From Aspidiotus rigidus (taxonomy: Eukaryota > Arthropoda > Insecta > Hemiptera > Diaspididae), in NCBI GenBank assembly GCA_035079385.1, contig JAVHKY010000013.1:18040001-18104000 (forward strand): a stretch of DNA of 64,000 bases, written 5' to 3'. Position numbers and translations under genes: made by a program. Below, one piece after another: positions 1 through 11,582 of the stretch. The notes beneath the pieces were generated by a model. That model had not been told where the DNA came from and did no database searches. It was given only the letters and a program-made list of their open reading frames with translations. Each line of letters starts with the position of its first letter. Positions within the stretch are counted from its first letter, which is position 1.

Positions 1-1289
1 GAACAATTATTAGATTCGAGTTGAAAAAGATAATTAAAAAACTAGTATTTCGAGAATTACGCTCGTAATGTTTGAGAGTATATATGCATACATGTGCCAT
101 TTAATTCCAATTTTTTTCATCGAGTATCTTATTTATATGTTCTATTTTGATAGAAAATGTTGGTGCCTTTGCCCCTGGCTCCCTTTCCTCGTCTTATGAG
201 TTGACTCCTCGACTTCTTGACGGAGGATCTCAAATTTCTCGACGTCCCTCGAGTAAATCGATGTTTCTATACGTTGATTAGCTCCTTCCTCCACTAATTA
301 CCTAGTTTTTCGACATTTTTAATGTCTACCGGCACACCGGCACCTCACCTCTCTGTTGGTAATCCACGAGCGAGTCCGAGGTCTTCCCTCACCCCCCCCC
401 CCATCCTCTAACCGTCGACCTGATCCAGGGATCCGGCGAGTTTGAGTTCAAGTTCCCAACACCTAGCATACAATATACTAGTCTGTATTATCCCTATACT
501 AGAGGAGCGTTTCATACACAATATACAAATACCAGATTGATTCTGAGCTCAGAATGTGAGCCGAGAGCCAATATACAGCATATACTAGACTTGAAAGTCG
601 AAATTTTTCGATGTCATTGCAACCAAATACTTTAGCTTTGGCTTTTCCCTTGAAAAATTTAGCGGGGTTCCGGTTCGATTCAGCTGATTTTTGACGAAAC
701 GATGAGGAGAATCGGGGCTTTTTCATACTTGAGGGTGGTACCAATTCTCTAGTTTGTGTTTATGACTGCACAACAGGCTTCTATGCTAAACTAAATCATA
801 GCCAATTTTTCTTATCCATATAAGTTTTTTGGCAAAGCCATATTGGCATGGAGAGTGGAGCAATTGAACTTGAAATTTGAACACTCAAGCAGTGCATTTT
901 CAGAAAAGTTAGACAGAAAGTTGAAAAAATTTGGCTTGTTTTGGCTTTTGACCTACAAAGTTTTAAATGAAGCTGGCTTTCAGCTTCTCTCTTATCAGAA
1001 AAAATTCAGGTGGGTTCGATTCTTGCCTTTTACCTGGCTGTGATACTCTGCCTATGGACTTAATCTTGTTTACAGCATACTAGACTAAAAACGTCCGCGA
1101 GTGAGCCCCTGAGCCACTTAACTAAAAGACAGTATACATACACTAGAGTTATATTAGCTAAGATTGATCCCGTCAATATACCAATAAAATGGAAGTTAAT
1201 AATATTAAATCTACTGTATTCGATCCATCGATTAAGTCGAGTCATATAGGGATATGGAAAAATTTGTACTCTTGCTATTTTGGGATCTA
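1..1289. other. Non-coding stretch, nothing recognised
   Basis: AT-rich sequence with a C-run near 390-402 and several copies of a short tatactag/ctagtata motif (around 474-500, 580-592 and 1075-1085). The open frames here are short, lack recognisable domains and have no splice context that I could defend. The right edge grades into the LINE relic. Confidence 0.4.
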
Positions 1290-3150
1290 TATCCATAGCT
1301 TGCTGGCAGAGGACGACCCGTTTGGAAAGTCTTATAAATTAGTATTGAAGAAGCTGAAAGGCCTCTCAGTAATGAACCGAATGAAGCCGGATGTTGTGGG
1401 TCAAATAATTTGATGGCTTGTTCCTACAGCAGCCACCACCAATGGTACCGCTACCAACAGTAGAAGAGGATGGTATATCCCTCCTAGGTACCGAGGAGGT
1501 GGATGCAGTAGTCAATAGACTACGGGGTCGGGCCCGAATGAGATTCTAAATCTGACCCAACACTGCTTGTTGATACATTCAATGCGGCCATTGCTGGGGA
1601 CTGCTCCCTATGCGATGGAAAAAAGCCAGGCTAGCGTTGATCGATAAGAAGGATAAACCACCTGGTCTACCATCCTCTCATCGTCCTCTTTGTCTGCTCG
1701 ACAATGTTGCGGAAACTGCTGGAAAGAGTGACAGCCAATCGACTGGAGAGCTAGCTGAAGGAAAGAGATATGATCTCTAGTAGTCAGTGCGGTTTTCAAA
1801 CTGGACGCTTTACATCAGATGTTGGGATCCGGCTGATGAGGATAGCCGAGTCAGCGATTGCTACGCGTCAGTTTTACGCAGGCGTTAGCCTCGATATAAG
1901 AAATGCATTCAATTCGATTCCATGGAAGAGGATATTGGAAGCTCTCGTGGACGCAGGAGAGCCTGCATGCCTGCTCAGGATGATCAGCAGCTGTCTTAGT
2001 TGTCGTGAAATCCAAGCAGAGACGTCTTCTTGGACAGTAAAGCGCCCTTTTACTTGTGGGGTCCCGCAGGGGTCGGCCCTTGGGCCGCTTTTGTAGTGCG
2101 TCACATTTAACGGGATATTTAAGGTGAGTGGGTTAAGCTTATTTGCTATGCACTGTCAAAACAACTGCAGCGGTCGAGAGCAGGGTAAAACGGGCTCTAG
2201 AGGTAGGGGCTCGAACTTGCAGCTGGTAAGACGGAGGCCCCGTCGTAAGTTCTGTCCATCCACCTTTCGCCTACAAGGTGTGGAAATAGCAATCAAGAAG
2301 CGAATGAAGTACCTGGTCATATGGTTTGACTCGATGCTGAGCTTCAAGCACCAGCGGAAAATGCGGGCTGGCTAGTTGGATACCTAAGCCGCCTGATGAG
2401 GAACCTAGGTGGACCGAGAAAAGCAAGAAGAAGTATCATGATGAGCACCGCCTTGTCGATCCTCCTGTATGGTGCGCCAGTGTGGGCCGACTCCGTGAAG
2501 ATAGAGATGGTAAAGATCCAACGAAGAGCTGCGCTGAGGTGTGTTAATGCCTACCGCACTTTGTGTATTGGCACGTTCACCACCAATCGAGCTCCTTACT
2601 CAGGAGGGAGCGGTGGTGTTGAAAGCAAAGAAGACGACGAAGACCAACCAAAAAGCTTTACGGGTCACGCAGGAAGCCAGGCGCTCCTTGCTTGTGAAGT
2701 GGAAAGCAAGAATTACCCAGAGTGAGCTGGGTAAATGCGACCTTAGTGAGTGGTTGAACCGACACCATGGTCAGCTGAACTTTCACCTGACTCTGGTGTT
2801 AAGCGGCCATGGCTGCTTCAACCTGTACCTTCACGAGAAGGTAAGGAAAGTTGAGCAGGCAACGTGTTCGCACTGTAACCCAGGGCGGGATGATGGACTA
2901 CAGCACACCTTATTTGGGTGTGAAGCGTGAGCGGGACAAGCTTAGACGGTCTTTCCAAGAGATCGGGATAGATGAAGCGCTTGACCCGAGTAGCCTGGTA
3001 TCCACCATGCTAGGTTCCAAAGAATCATGTAACCAGGTGTCTGCATTTGAAGAAGATAAACCAGGAATGGAGTAGGCGAATGCAGGACCACGCTATGGCC
3101 TACTCGACACCTGTGTACCATCAACATCCAGATTTGCAGGAAGGAGAGGA
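1290..3150 (+). pseudogene. R1-clade non-LTR retrotransposon (LINE) ORF2 relic
   Basis: Broken reverse-transcriptase gene read in several + frames. Around 1305-1420 is the pre-RT linker (DPFGKSYKLVLKKL). At 1615-1760 lies the region ending in a PLCLLDN-like block. At 1770-2096 comes the best RT core: QCGFQTGRFTSDVG, then SLDIRNAFNSIPW (motif A, catalytic Asp present), then GVPQGSALGPLL (motif B). The frame then breaks, and the YxDD box is not visible. 2390-2560 carries the thumb-like LSRLMRNLGGPRKARR and LYGAPVWAD blocks. 2541-2930 carries VLARSPPIELL and the C-terminal zinc-knuckle CSHC...HTLFGCE. The tail around 3069-3158 (MQDHAMAY) ends at a stop. These blocks and their order are typical of the R1 clade. 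At least four frame changes and a lost motif C mean it is dead. The second relic at 15.1-16.0 kb shares the same C-terminal wording, so both come from one family. Confidence 0.85.
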
Positions 3151-3897
3151 CTAAGATCATCCCTGAAGATAGAAGAAGATGAAGAAACTCCAACAGCGAT
3201 CTACTATGTACAGTATATTGTGTAATGTGGTGATGTTGTTGTTGTGTGTGTTCTTATATTTTTTGCTTGCCAGGGTGGCACTGCAGAAGATTCTTTTTTC
3301 ACTGAAGTTAAACCTGAAAGGGTCGATTACGGTGTTGGAGGAAACAAAATTAAATGTATACACAACTCGCACCTACTCCATCATAGTGGACGGGCGGTAT
3401 TTGCAAATGCGACACGAACCTGAATATTCATAGCCTCCATTAAACTAGGCCCAACGTACGGTATATTAGGCCTAAGAATGGGCTTCAGGATACCATATTG
3501 AGTATATTCGATGTATCGATAGATAAAATTGGCTAACATAAATTAACTAGGGATAGATACCAGGTATGGCGTTGACCTAGATTTACCGCTGACGTCGCGA
3601 TCTGATTACGTCATAGGGTCTTGGAAAATTTTCCAGGAACCCCATCTTTGTTGGCATCCTAGCTTCTCCCCTATGGGAAATCTTCGAGTCCAAGTCCGAA
3701 TTGGCCCGCGATTCAAACATATAAAAAGACGTTGAGACTCATATGGAGTGTGGTAAGGTGTAAGTAGAGCACTAGATATTGAAGACATTAGAGATTATCT
3801 TTTTCTATTTTATCGGAACTCATGATGAGTGAGGGAGGTGTAAGTAGAGCACTAATATTGAAAAGGGTTTTTTTCCATTCTACAAATCTACTTTATT
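3151..3897. other. LINE 3' flank and intergenic DNA with a short direct repeat
   Basis: No gene recognised. A direct repeat built on gtgtaagtagagcacta occurs at about 3757-3775 and again at 3838-3854, on the far side of the Penelope-like element's 3' end. It could be part of the element's terminal structure or a duplicated target; the sequence does not decide. Confidence 0.4.
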
Positions 3898-3954
3898 AGT
3901 TGCTTATACAAGAGTACTTTCGGGTGTTATCCCATCATCAGTTGTGTCGCAACT
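3898..3954 (-). ncRNA. Hammerhead ribozyme in the 3' region of a Penelope-like element
   Basis: Read on the minus strand 5' to 3'. Stem I left strand AGUUG (3954-3950), internal loop CGAC, ACAA (3945-3942); core CUGAUGA (3941-3935); one U; stem II GGG/CCC with loop AUAACA (3933-3922); core GAA (3921-3919); minimal stem III AGU/ACU without a loop (3918-3913); C17 (3912); stem I right strand UUGU (3911-3908), internal loop AUAAG, CAACU (3902-3898). All conserved core bases are present, and the predicted self-cleavage falls between 3912 and 3911. PLEs are known to carry minimal hammerheads with very short stem III that work best as dimers. The single unpaired U before stem II is a weakness. It lies about 230 bp downstream of the PLE coding region on the same strand, as expected. 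Confidence 0.78.
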
Positions 3955-4169
3955 GGAGAACAAGGCCTTAACCATGAGTTTTTAATAGTATAACACTGTC
4001 ATCTTATTGGCTATAACAATGCTGTGTTGTGATTGGTTCACTTCTTAGAAACTTATTCTTACAATAATATGACATTGTATTCTTATTGGCTAAAACATAC
4101 TGCTTTGTGATTGGTTCAATCTATTGTTCTAAATGCTGCGTTTCTATTGGCTACATGGATTCCTGCCGT

Positions 4170-5830
4170 CTCATTGGTTGGTTCCGTTCTTTTTCTCTCG
4201 TCCAATCACCAGGCTGAATAATTTTTCGCTGTCAAATGTGATTACATTGTTCAAGAGGCAGGCTTTCTTCCTCATGGCTTTTGCAATCTCCATTTGTTCC
4301 CAGAGTTTTCTTCTCTTTGTGCGATTCTCTACCTATATGACTTCAAATATTCGTGGTTTTCCTCGTTACAGTGTTTCCCAAACAGTGACTTGCCATCTTC
4401 ATTCTCCCTCGACGTTTTGTGCTCCTTTCTCCTGATCTCAAACTTTCTCCCAGTCTCACCAATATACATCCCCTCGCACTGTTCACAACTGAGCTTGTAC
4501 ACTCTGCTCAAGCTTTCCTTGTCCTTTTGTTCCGTCTGGTCATTGCTGATTCTCTTCACCATGGGTTGGTTATTCTGGATACCCACATTCACATTGTAGC
4601 CATTGAACGCCTTTATCACCTTGTTTGTGTACTTTCCTATATATGGTATCGATCCGGAGTACTTTCTCACTATGCTATCATGGGTTCCTTTCTTTGTTTC
4701 CATTTTCCCAAAGACTCCCTCCACCACACATCTGCGGTAGCCATTGGCTTCTGCGATCTGCTTTACTATCTCGATCTCTTTCCTCTTCTCTTCGATGTTC
4801 TTGAGGACAGAAATTGCCCGATAGCAGTAGTTCTGGATTGCCGCTAACTTGTGCCTAGGGTGGTGGTAGGAGTCATTTAGGATGATGGTGTCAGTATGCG
4901 TCGGCTTCCTGTAGATTTTGTATTCTATCCTATTGTTCTCCATTGTGAGTGTAACGTCCAAATAGTCGATGGTCTCATTGCCTTTTTCCACTGTGAATTT
5001 GATGCTCTCATTCATCGCGTTAATTTCTGAAAGGAATAGATCCAGCTGTCTATCAGTGCCTGTCCACACAATTAGGATATCATCTACATATCTGGCCCAG
5101 TGTTTGATCGAGTTTCTGAACTTGCTGCCCTTCAATATCTTGTTTTCCATATCATTCATGAATATCTCCGCCAGTATTGGTTACAGCGGTGATCCCATCG
5201 CAAGTCCCCTTTCCTGACTGTAGAACCTGTTATTGAAGCGGCAGTAATTCTGGCTCAAGATCTCCTCCACTATGTTGGCGTACTTTGACCCATAGGGGTT
5301 CCCATGGTATCTGTTGCTTTTGAGCAGAGTGAGAAGTTCCTCCTTCGGTATGGTACCAAACATATTAGTCACATCAAAAGATATCAGCTTGTCGTTATAC
5401 TCCTGATTTCCAACTTGTCCAGTTGCTCGATCACCTCTCTGTTGTTTCTGGTACCTCGTCTGGGTGCAAGCTGGTAGTTTTCTTTCAGGAATGTGGCTAC
5501 GATCTTTGCTATCGTGTAGTATGGTGATTGAATGCTGTTGACCAGGGGTCTCATCGGACGGTTCGCTTTGTGGAGTTTTACAAGCCCCTTGAGTTTTGGT
5601 GCAACCGGGTTCATCTCAAGCGTCCTTCCATTGCCGGGTACATTGTTCCGTTTCAACACAGCTTTCAGGTCATCTTGGTATTTCCGCGTTGGGTCCCTTG
5701 CCAGCTCTTGGTATCCATTAACTGCGATGTAGGACTCTACTTTTTGGGTGTAGTCCTCCTTCTCCATTACCACTACCGTGCTACTCTTGTCCGCCTTTTT
5801 CAAAATCAGGTTTCGGTTTCGATCTCAGGC
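4170..5830 (-). pseudogene. Penelope-like element: reverse transcriptase + GIY-YIG endonuclease, disrupted
   Basis: Retroelement polyprotein read from 5830 down. The first segment (5830-5384) starts inside the protein at ILKKADKSSTVVVME and contains KLHKANRPMRPLVNS, the PLE-specific RT block. After a frameshift near 5385 the next segment carries SFDVTNMFGTIP (motif A) and GLAMGSPL (motif B), ending in an in-frame stop at 5181-5183. The third segment (5180-4329) has PILAEIFMN, then RYVDDILIVW (intact YVDD motif C), DYLDVTL, HKLAAIQN and the GIY-YIG domain (VYKLSC..C..MYIGETGR...RRKEH). Another frameshift near 4330 hides the last ~50 residues, which end near 4170. The 5' end is truncated: the N-terminal region is missing. 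Catalytic residues are retained and only three lesions are seen, so this is the least decayed PLE in the window. The hammerhead at 3898-3954 belongs to its 3' region. Confidence 0.88.
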
Positions 5831-5849
5831 TCTTTTATTCAAATCCTTT

Positions 5850-7500
5850 GGGAGAGAGGCTGACTCGATATCGATTTGAAATCATTGTGACCACGATACC
5901 GACTTTAGAATACAGGCGACCGAGCAGACTTCGAAAGAAGCCGATTTTCAGCTGATTTACAGTCGACACAACAGATCGCGAATCGACGTAGTCCAGTTAG
6001 GTACTTGAGAAATTAGAAGATCATTGACTTGGAAAATACGTCTTACGAATACCATAAGTTGTAATTAGGTATCGCACTATTCCTTCTCGTAATTAATTTT
6101 CTTCTTCTCCCTATGAAGGAACGAATACTGATTGGAGTAGACGCTTTCAATACCTTGCGTTATGAAAAAACGTTCTATTTACGAGAACAAGAATACCACC
6201 CTTGTGTCATTGCAGTGGTGAACGCCGAAGAATTCGAGACCGCGTGTCCTGCGGCATTTATCCTAGTCTATATTCTCGAAAAGAATCCATTGAAAACACC
6301 TGTTACGTTGTTGCTGGTCAAATTTGGTAGAACTACCTGCTGAATTTTCTCAGTGGGTCGGCGCGTCTAATCGTAGGGAAAATAAATATAGTGAAAATGT
6401 TTTTTTTTTTCTCTCTCTCAGTAGGAAACAAGGAATTCGTTGTTTATAATTCTCGGAAAAAAAGTCATCGACACGACATTCCGACGAGGCAATAAAAAGA
6501 AGTGTACCCTACCGGAATTGTCGCGTATGGGTACAATTTCTGTGGACGAGATCCTAAACGAATTAAAAAACAAATGAACGGACGTATCGAATATACCGTA
6601 TAGAAATTATTGTCGATCAGGTAGGCCTAGGGGACAAAGACGCAATCGTTTCGTACGTGTTTAGGCATTTGTAGTGACATGATGATTCCGTGAAAGTTGA
6701 ACGAGAGGTGTTAAGGTACAAGTACGGAGGCGTAGCACGAATTCGTGTGATGTTCCAATTTTCATTCGATAATATTCTTTTGACAGACGAAAAGACTCGG
6801 CCTAGGCTCATTTGTACGTCATTGTTCGGAAAGATCGTATACAGCACTAAATCTTCGCGATCCCGAAGGTCGTAAATTGTTGTAATATCTGGTAATTAAA
6901 CCCACTTTACTCGCGTAAATAGATCTCGTCTTGGTCATTACTTTCGCGTCGATCGAAAAATCATTACCGAGTGACGCTGTTTTATATAGGCCTGTATCGT
7001 TTTCGCGGTAAAATTGTCTAATTTCGAAAGCTCTGTTGATGGCCTCACTTTGACGTAAAAAGAAAAAAAAAAACTCATTCACTATGAATTGAAAAAATTA
7101 ATTATTGTTTCGAGTCGGCGCTTCAAACTATATAGTATATATACAGAATAGCGTTAATTAAAATGGAATGAATGAACATCTGATAAGAATTTACGGGCGC
7201 TTTCTTTACGCGGCAATTAAGAATAGGAAGAAAAGACGAAACCTTACCGCGTATTTCGTGAAGTGAATTTTTTCGACTCAATGGAAAATATAGCGAAAAA
7301 ATACGCTCGGGAAAAAAACGACCACCGAAGTGCGAGAGTTTCTCACATGCGGGTCCAACGACCCCGCGTCATTTTGTACATGATGGTACCTTACCGAAAA
7401 TCTCACGAAATGGGCATCGGTAAAAACGAAGGAAGAAAAGAAGCAGGTTTTGATATTATTCTGTCATGCCTGGCGACTCATTTAGAGAGAAAATGAATTA
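5850..7500. other. Unassigned unique-looking DNA
   Basis: CpG is more frequent here than in the repeats. The longest open frames are a 76-codon + frame at 6113-6343 and an 87-codon minus frame at 6819-7082. I recognise neither. Flanking stops are dense and no convincing splice-linked exon chain appears, so I do not call a gene. Confidence 0.35.
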
Positions 7501-7789
7501 ATATGTACACTTTAACAATGGTACGAATAACAGGTAGTTGGCTGGTATGACAATTTTGGAAAATTGCGAATAGCCGCATTGGAACAGTTGTATTTTGTTG
7601 ATTGCGCTGTTTTGCTTTCTCTGCAATTCTTAGGGAAGGCTGCAGACGCATGCAGAACCCGATTTGGATAATAATTGGAGGATTTTTTCGTGACACCCTT
7701 GCCCTCCACTCGTTTGTCCTCTGTTGTAAGCGCACGGTGAGAGGTTGGCTGAGATTCTGTGGAAATTGTGCCAAAATTATCATCGTTCC

Positions 7790-8460
7790 AAGCGATGATG
7801 GGAATGTTACCAAGAAGCTCGTTATCTGTTGTGTGCTTGCGGTGGGCGATCGGCTACACCTGCGTGTTCAAACGAAGCGGGCAAACATACAAAAACTGTC
7901 TTTGTTTTAGGTTACCGAGAATCTCGTGTTCTATTAAGTATTCGCTTTGAGAGATCACTTACAACCCCGTGTTCAATCAGAGCGGGGAAATATGTGACAA
8001 TTCTGTTCCTTTTCCGTTTTCGACTCATGGCAATAAATCAGTTTTGTCCTCGTTTCAGATCAGGGAGAGTATTCTTGTTGTTCTGGGCACAAGAATGTGA
8101 ATCCAGTGAGACGTTGGAAAGTTCACTTTCTTCACCTAGCATAACGAGAATGGCGAGATCTCGCTTTCTTTGATCTTAACCAGGGTTGGAGCTGTTTTAT
8201 CGCCGGAAGTTGTAGATGAGCTTCTTAGTAAATTCATGTATTCTTACTGCACAAAACGAGAATTCGATCATACCCGGTGCTGCAGTAGATCTCTCATCGC
8301 GAGTCCACGGAGCTTCTTGGTAACGTTTCCTCCATTGTCGGGAACAACGAGAGTTTTTGCACGTTTGCCCGCTTCGATCGAACACGGGCGTCTAGCCGAT
8401 CTGCCACCGTGAGCTTACAACAGAAGACTACTTGTCCAAAGTGAGTCTGTCTTGCATGTC
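7790..8460. repeat. Inverted repeat pair, arms ~120-150 bp
   Basis: The left arm (about 7800-7912: gttaccaagaagctcg, then cggtgggcgatcggctacacc, then gaagcgggcaaacatacaaaaactgtc) reappears in reverse complement at about 8316-8440, where the + strand carries gacagagtt-like sequence, cgtttgcccgcttcgatcg and the aagctccgtgg/gttacc block in opposite order. Identity by eye is high but not perfect. The ~400-bp spacer contains a third degenerate version of the same unit (ccccgtgttcaatcagagcgggg at 7964-7986). This suggests a short foldback-type or inverted-duplication element. No transposase is seen. Confidence 0.6.
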
Positions 8461-8779
8461 TGCGGCTCTCGTGAGGATTGAGGGGGTAGGTGACCAGCAA
8501 AACCGTGGCGCACACGATTCAGCCCGTTACGAGACCGAAAATCTAAATGTGGGAGACTTGCTTATCATCAGCACCCGCTTTTGGAAATCAATATAATATT
8601 ATACTGATTACATGAATCATTTCGGCTATTAATGTACAATTTATCTTCGTGACGTTTCTACTCCAGTAATTCTAAGCTTAGTATAAGCGTGGTATATTCT
8701 GTATTTACTAATTATCGTAAAGAGAATTGTTTAGGCATCTGCGGGGAAGTCTATAAACGCAATTATGTTCAGTGCCGTG

Positions 8780-9318
8780 CAGAAGTACGTGTCTGTGAAG
8801 GTGCGTTATTTTCTGGTACGTTCGCTCATTGTACAGCAGTTGGTTGAAAGTCGTCCACAGGTGCGTTGGCCTCTACTGCATCCACTACTCCCTCCAGGGT
8901 CATCTACCTTAGCCTCCGACGACAGCAAAGCCAACATATCTTCTTCCAGAATATCACTTGTCATTTTCTGAAGAAATTCTTGTGGGATATTTGTTGTGAG
9001 GCCTACTTGAGCCTTCTGTCTAAATACAGCCTCATATCTTAATGGCTTTGTGGTACGTCACGTTCATTCCCCATTGAATGAAATAGAGACCGAGTGACCA
9101 AGCAGGAGTTTCATGGTCTCGCGTCCATGCGATAAGGTAGTCTTTTACCACGGTATTGCCTCTCTCTACCAATCCCTGGCTTGGGGGGTAGCGCGGGCGC
9201 CCCTTAACTGGTAAACAGTCCGGTCACAATTTTACCAGCTCAATTATAATAGATGCCGTAAATTCCTGACCGTTTCGTAAAAATTCCTTCGCTACCTTCA
9301 CCGCCTGTTTGCACTTGA
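8780..9318 (-). pseudogene. Integrase-core relic (GINGER/KRBA2-like or gypsy-type transposon)
   Basis: Minus-strand reading from 9317: a segment ending in FLRNGQEFTASIIIEL, an in-frame stop, then VKGRPRYPPSQGLVERGN, VVKDYLIAW and WSLGLYFIQWGMNVTYHKA, followed by a stop and frame change into YEAVFRQKAQVGLT. This order (xDNGxEF block, GRPRxPxSQGxVERxN, then W...L..IQ...N...H) is the retroviral-type DDE integrase core. The catalytic Glu of the SQGLVER block is kept, whereas the Asp expected before NG is Arg here, and there are at least two stops. The phrasing is closest to integrases often annotated as KRAB-A domain-containing protein 2-like; a gypsy origin is not excluded. No terminal repeats were found. 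Confidence 0.62.
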
Positions 9319-9399
9319 CATTTAAACTTCCATAACGTTATTTCAAATAAGCTTACTTTTATAATATTCAAGCATCCTCCTCATTGGTCAATAGTGCTG

Positions 9400-9567
9400 C
9401 CGAATCCACGGATTTGGTAGAAAATCATCTACCTAATTCAAGGACTCGGCAAAAACTTCTGTGGATTCGGCAAAGACAACATTTTCTACACACGTATAAT
9501 CAACGGAATCGGCAAAGTGGTTGCTGAGTTCACGGATTCGGCAATTTTTCTGCTGAATCCGCGGACT
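9400..9567. repeat. Cluster of GGATTCGGCA-like motifs
   Basis: Six or seven variants of the word (g)gattcggca / gactcggca and its complement tgccgaatcc lie within ~170 bp: about 9402-9418, 9441-9452, 9461-9474, 9499-9510, 9530-9542 and 9552-9568. Both orientations occur. The right-most copy is the target into which the adjacent hAT-like element inserted. Function unknown. Confidence 0.5.
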
Positions 9568-11582
9568 CAGGGCCAGAATTAGGATTTTCAGTAAGGGGGT
9601 CCAAAGTTATGTGAAGGCCCCCCTCAAAATTTCTCCAAATTAAAATTTTGAGCCCCCTCCTCTCTTATCAATTTTTGCCCACTTTAAAATTGGAAAGAAA
9701 GTAGTTGAAAGAAAGAAGTAGATAATTTCATTTGTACAAGGTCCCAACCCAAGTTATGTGGAGGCCCCCCTCAAAATTTCTCCAAATTAAAATTTTGAGC
9801 CCCCTCCTCTCTTATCAATTTTTGCACACTTTAAAATTGGAAGGAAAGTAGTTGAAAGAAAGAAGTAGATAATTTCATTTGTACAAGGTCCCAACCCAAG
9901 TTATGTGGAGGCCCCACTCAAAATTTCTCCAAATTAAAATTTTGAGCCCCCTCCTCTCTTATCAATTTTTGCCCACTTTAAAATTGGAAAGAAAGTAGTT
10001 GAAAGAAAGAAGTAGATAATTTCATTTGTACAAGGTCCCAACCCAAGTTATGTGGAGGCCCCCCTCAAAATTTCTCCAAATCAAAATTTTGATCCCCCTC
10101 CTCTCTTATCAATTTCGCCCACTTTAAAATTGGAAAGAAAGTAGTTGAAAGAAAGTAGATAATTTTATTTGTACAAGGTCCCAACACAAGTTATGTGGAG
10201 GCCCCCTCAACATTTCACCAAATCAAAATTTTGATCCCCCTCCTCTGTTATCAATTTTTGCCCACATTAAAATTGGAAAGAAAGTAGTTGAAAGAAAGAA
10301 GTAGATGATTTTATTTGTACAAGGTCCCAACCAAAGTTGTGTGGAGGCCCCCTCAACATTTCACCAAATCAAAATTTTGAGCCCTCCTCCTCTCTTATCA
10401 ATTTTCGCCCACTTTAAAATTGGAAAGAAAGTAGTAGATAATTTTATTTGTACAAGGTCCCAACCCAAGTTATGTGGAGGCCCCACTCAACATTTCACCA
10501 AATCGAAATTTTGATCCCCCTCCTCTCTTATCAATTTTGGCCCACATTAAAATTGGAAAGAAAGTAGTTGAAAGAAAGAAGTAGATAATTTTATTTGTAC
10601 AAGGTCCCAACCCAAGTTATGTGGAGGCCCCACTCAACATTTCACCAAATCGAAATTTTGATCCCCCTCCTCTCTTATCAATTTTTGCCCACTTTAAAAT
10701 TGAAAAGAAAGTAGTTGAAAGGAAGAAGTAGATAATTTTATTTGTACAAGGTCCCGACCCAACTTATGTGAAGGCCCCCCCTCAATATTTCTCCAAATCG
10801 AAATTTTGAGCCCTCCTCCTCTCTTATCAATTTTGGCCCACTTTAAAATTGGAAAGAAAGTAGTTGAAAGAAAGAAGTAGACAATTTTATTTGTACAAAG
10901 TCCCAACCCAAGTTATGTGGAGGCCCCCCTCAAAATTTCTCCAAATTAAAATTTCGACCCCCTCCTCTCTTATCAATTTTCGCCCACTTTAAAATTGGAA
11001 AGAAAGTAGTTGGAAGAAAGAAATAGATAATTTTATTTGTACATTGTCCCAACCCAAGTTATGTGGAGGCCCCGCTCAACATTTCTCCAAATTAAAATGT
11101 TGACCCCCTCCTCTTTTATCAATTTTTGCCCACTTTAAAATTGAAAGGAAAGTAGTTGAAAGGAAGAAGTAGACAATTTTATTTGTACAAAGTCCCAACC
11201 CAAGTTATGTGGAGGCCCCCTCAACATTTCACCAAATCAAAATTTTGCCCCCCTCCTCTCTTATCAATTTTTGCCCAGTTTAAAATTGAAAAGAAAGTAG
11301 TTGAAAAAAAGTAGATAACTTTATTTGTACAAGGTCCCAGTTCAAGTTATGTGGAGGCCCCCCTCAATATTCTCCGAATCGAAATTTTGATCCCCCTCCT
11401 CTCTCATCAATTTTCGCCCACATTAAAATTGAAAAGAAAGTAGTTGAAAGAAAGAAGTGGATAATTTTATTTGTACAAGGTCCCGACCCAAGTTATGTGA
11501 AGGCCCCCCACCTTTTCTCCAAATTAATTGACCCCTCTTCTCTTATCGAAGGGCCCCCTAGACCCTCATAAACCCGACCCTG
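9568..11582. mobile_element. hAT-like non-autonomous element expanded by an internal satellite
   Basis: The element is bounded by a perfect 8-bp direct repeat, CGCGGACT (9560-9567 and 11583-11590), the target-duplication length of the hAT superfamily. Its ends are imperfect inverted repeats of the hAT type: left CAGGGCCAGAATTAGG, right (reverse complement) CAGGGTCGGGTTTATG, each followed further in by a G-run (aagggggtcc / agggggccc). The interior is almost wholly the tandem array listed separately. There is no transposase coding capacity; the short open frames in the interior are repeat translations. The match of duplication length and CAGGG termini makes the assignment good; the superfamily name is inference from these features. 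Confidence 0.75.
9604..11560. repeat. ~147-bp tandem repeat array, about 13 units
   Basis: Successive starts of the landmark aagttatgtg lie at 9604, 9751, 9898 and 10045 (spacing 147), then 10188 (143), and continue to about 11490. Each unit reads: landmark, gaggcccccctcaa, a ccaaattaaaattttga block, ccccctcctctcttatcaa, a gcccactttaaaattgg block, aagaaagtagttgaaagaaag, and tttgtacaaggtcccaaccc. Units differ by small indels (loss of a 4-bp ga-repeat step, c-run length) and substitutions. The first three are nearly identical, later ones more diverged, and the last is degenerate. Confidence 0.92.

Noticed and set aside
10305..10906. Opposing frames of 69-70 codons inside the 147-bp array
   Set aside because: Repeat translations with the same sentence repeated at the repeat period.
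9604..11560. CRISPR-like array
   Set aside because: Whole ~147-bp units repeat; there are no short repeats separated by unique spacers, and the context is eukaryotic.
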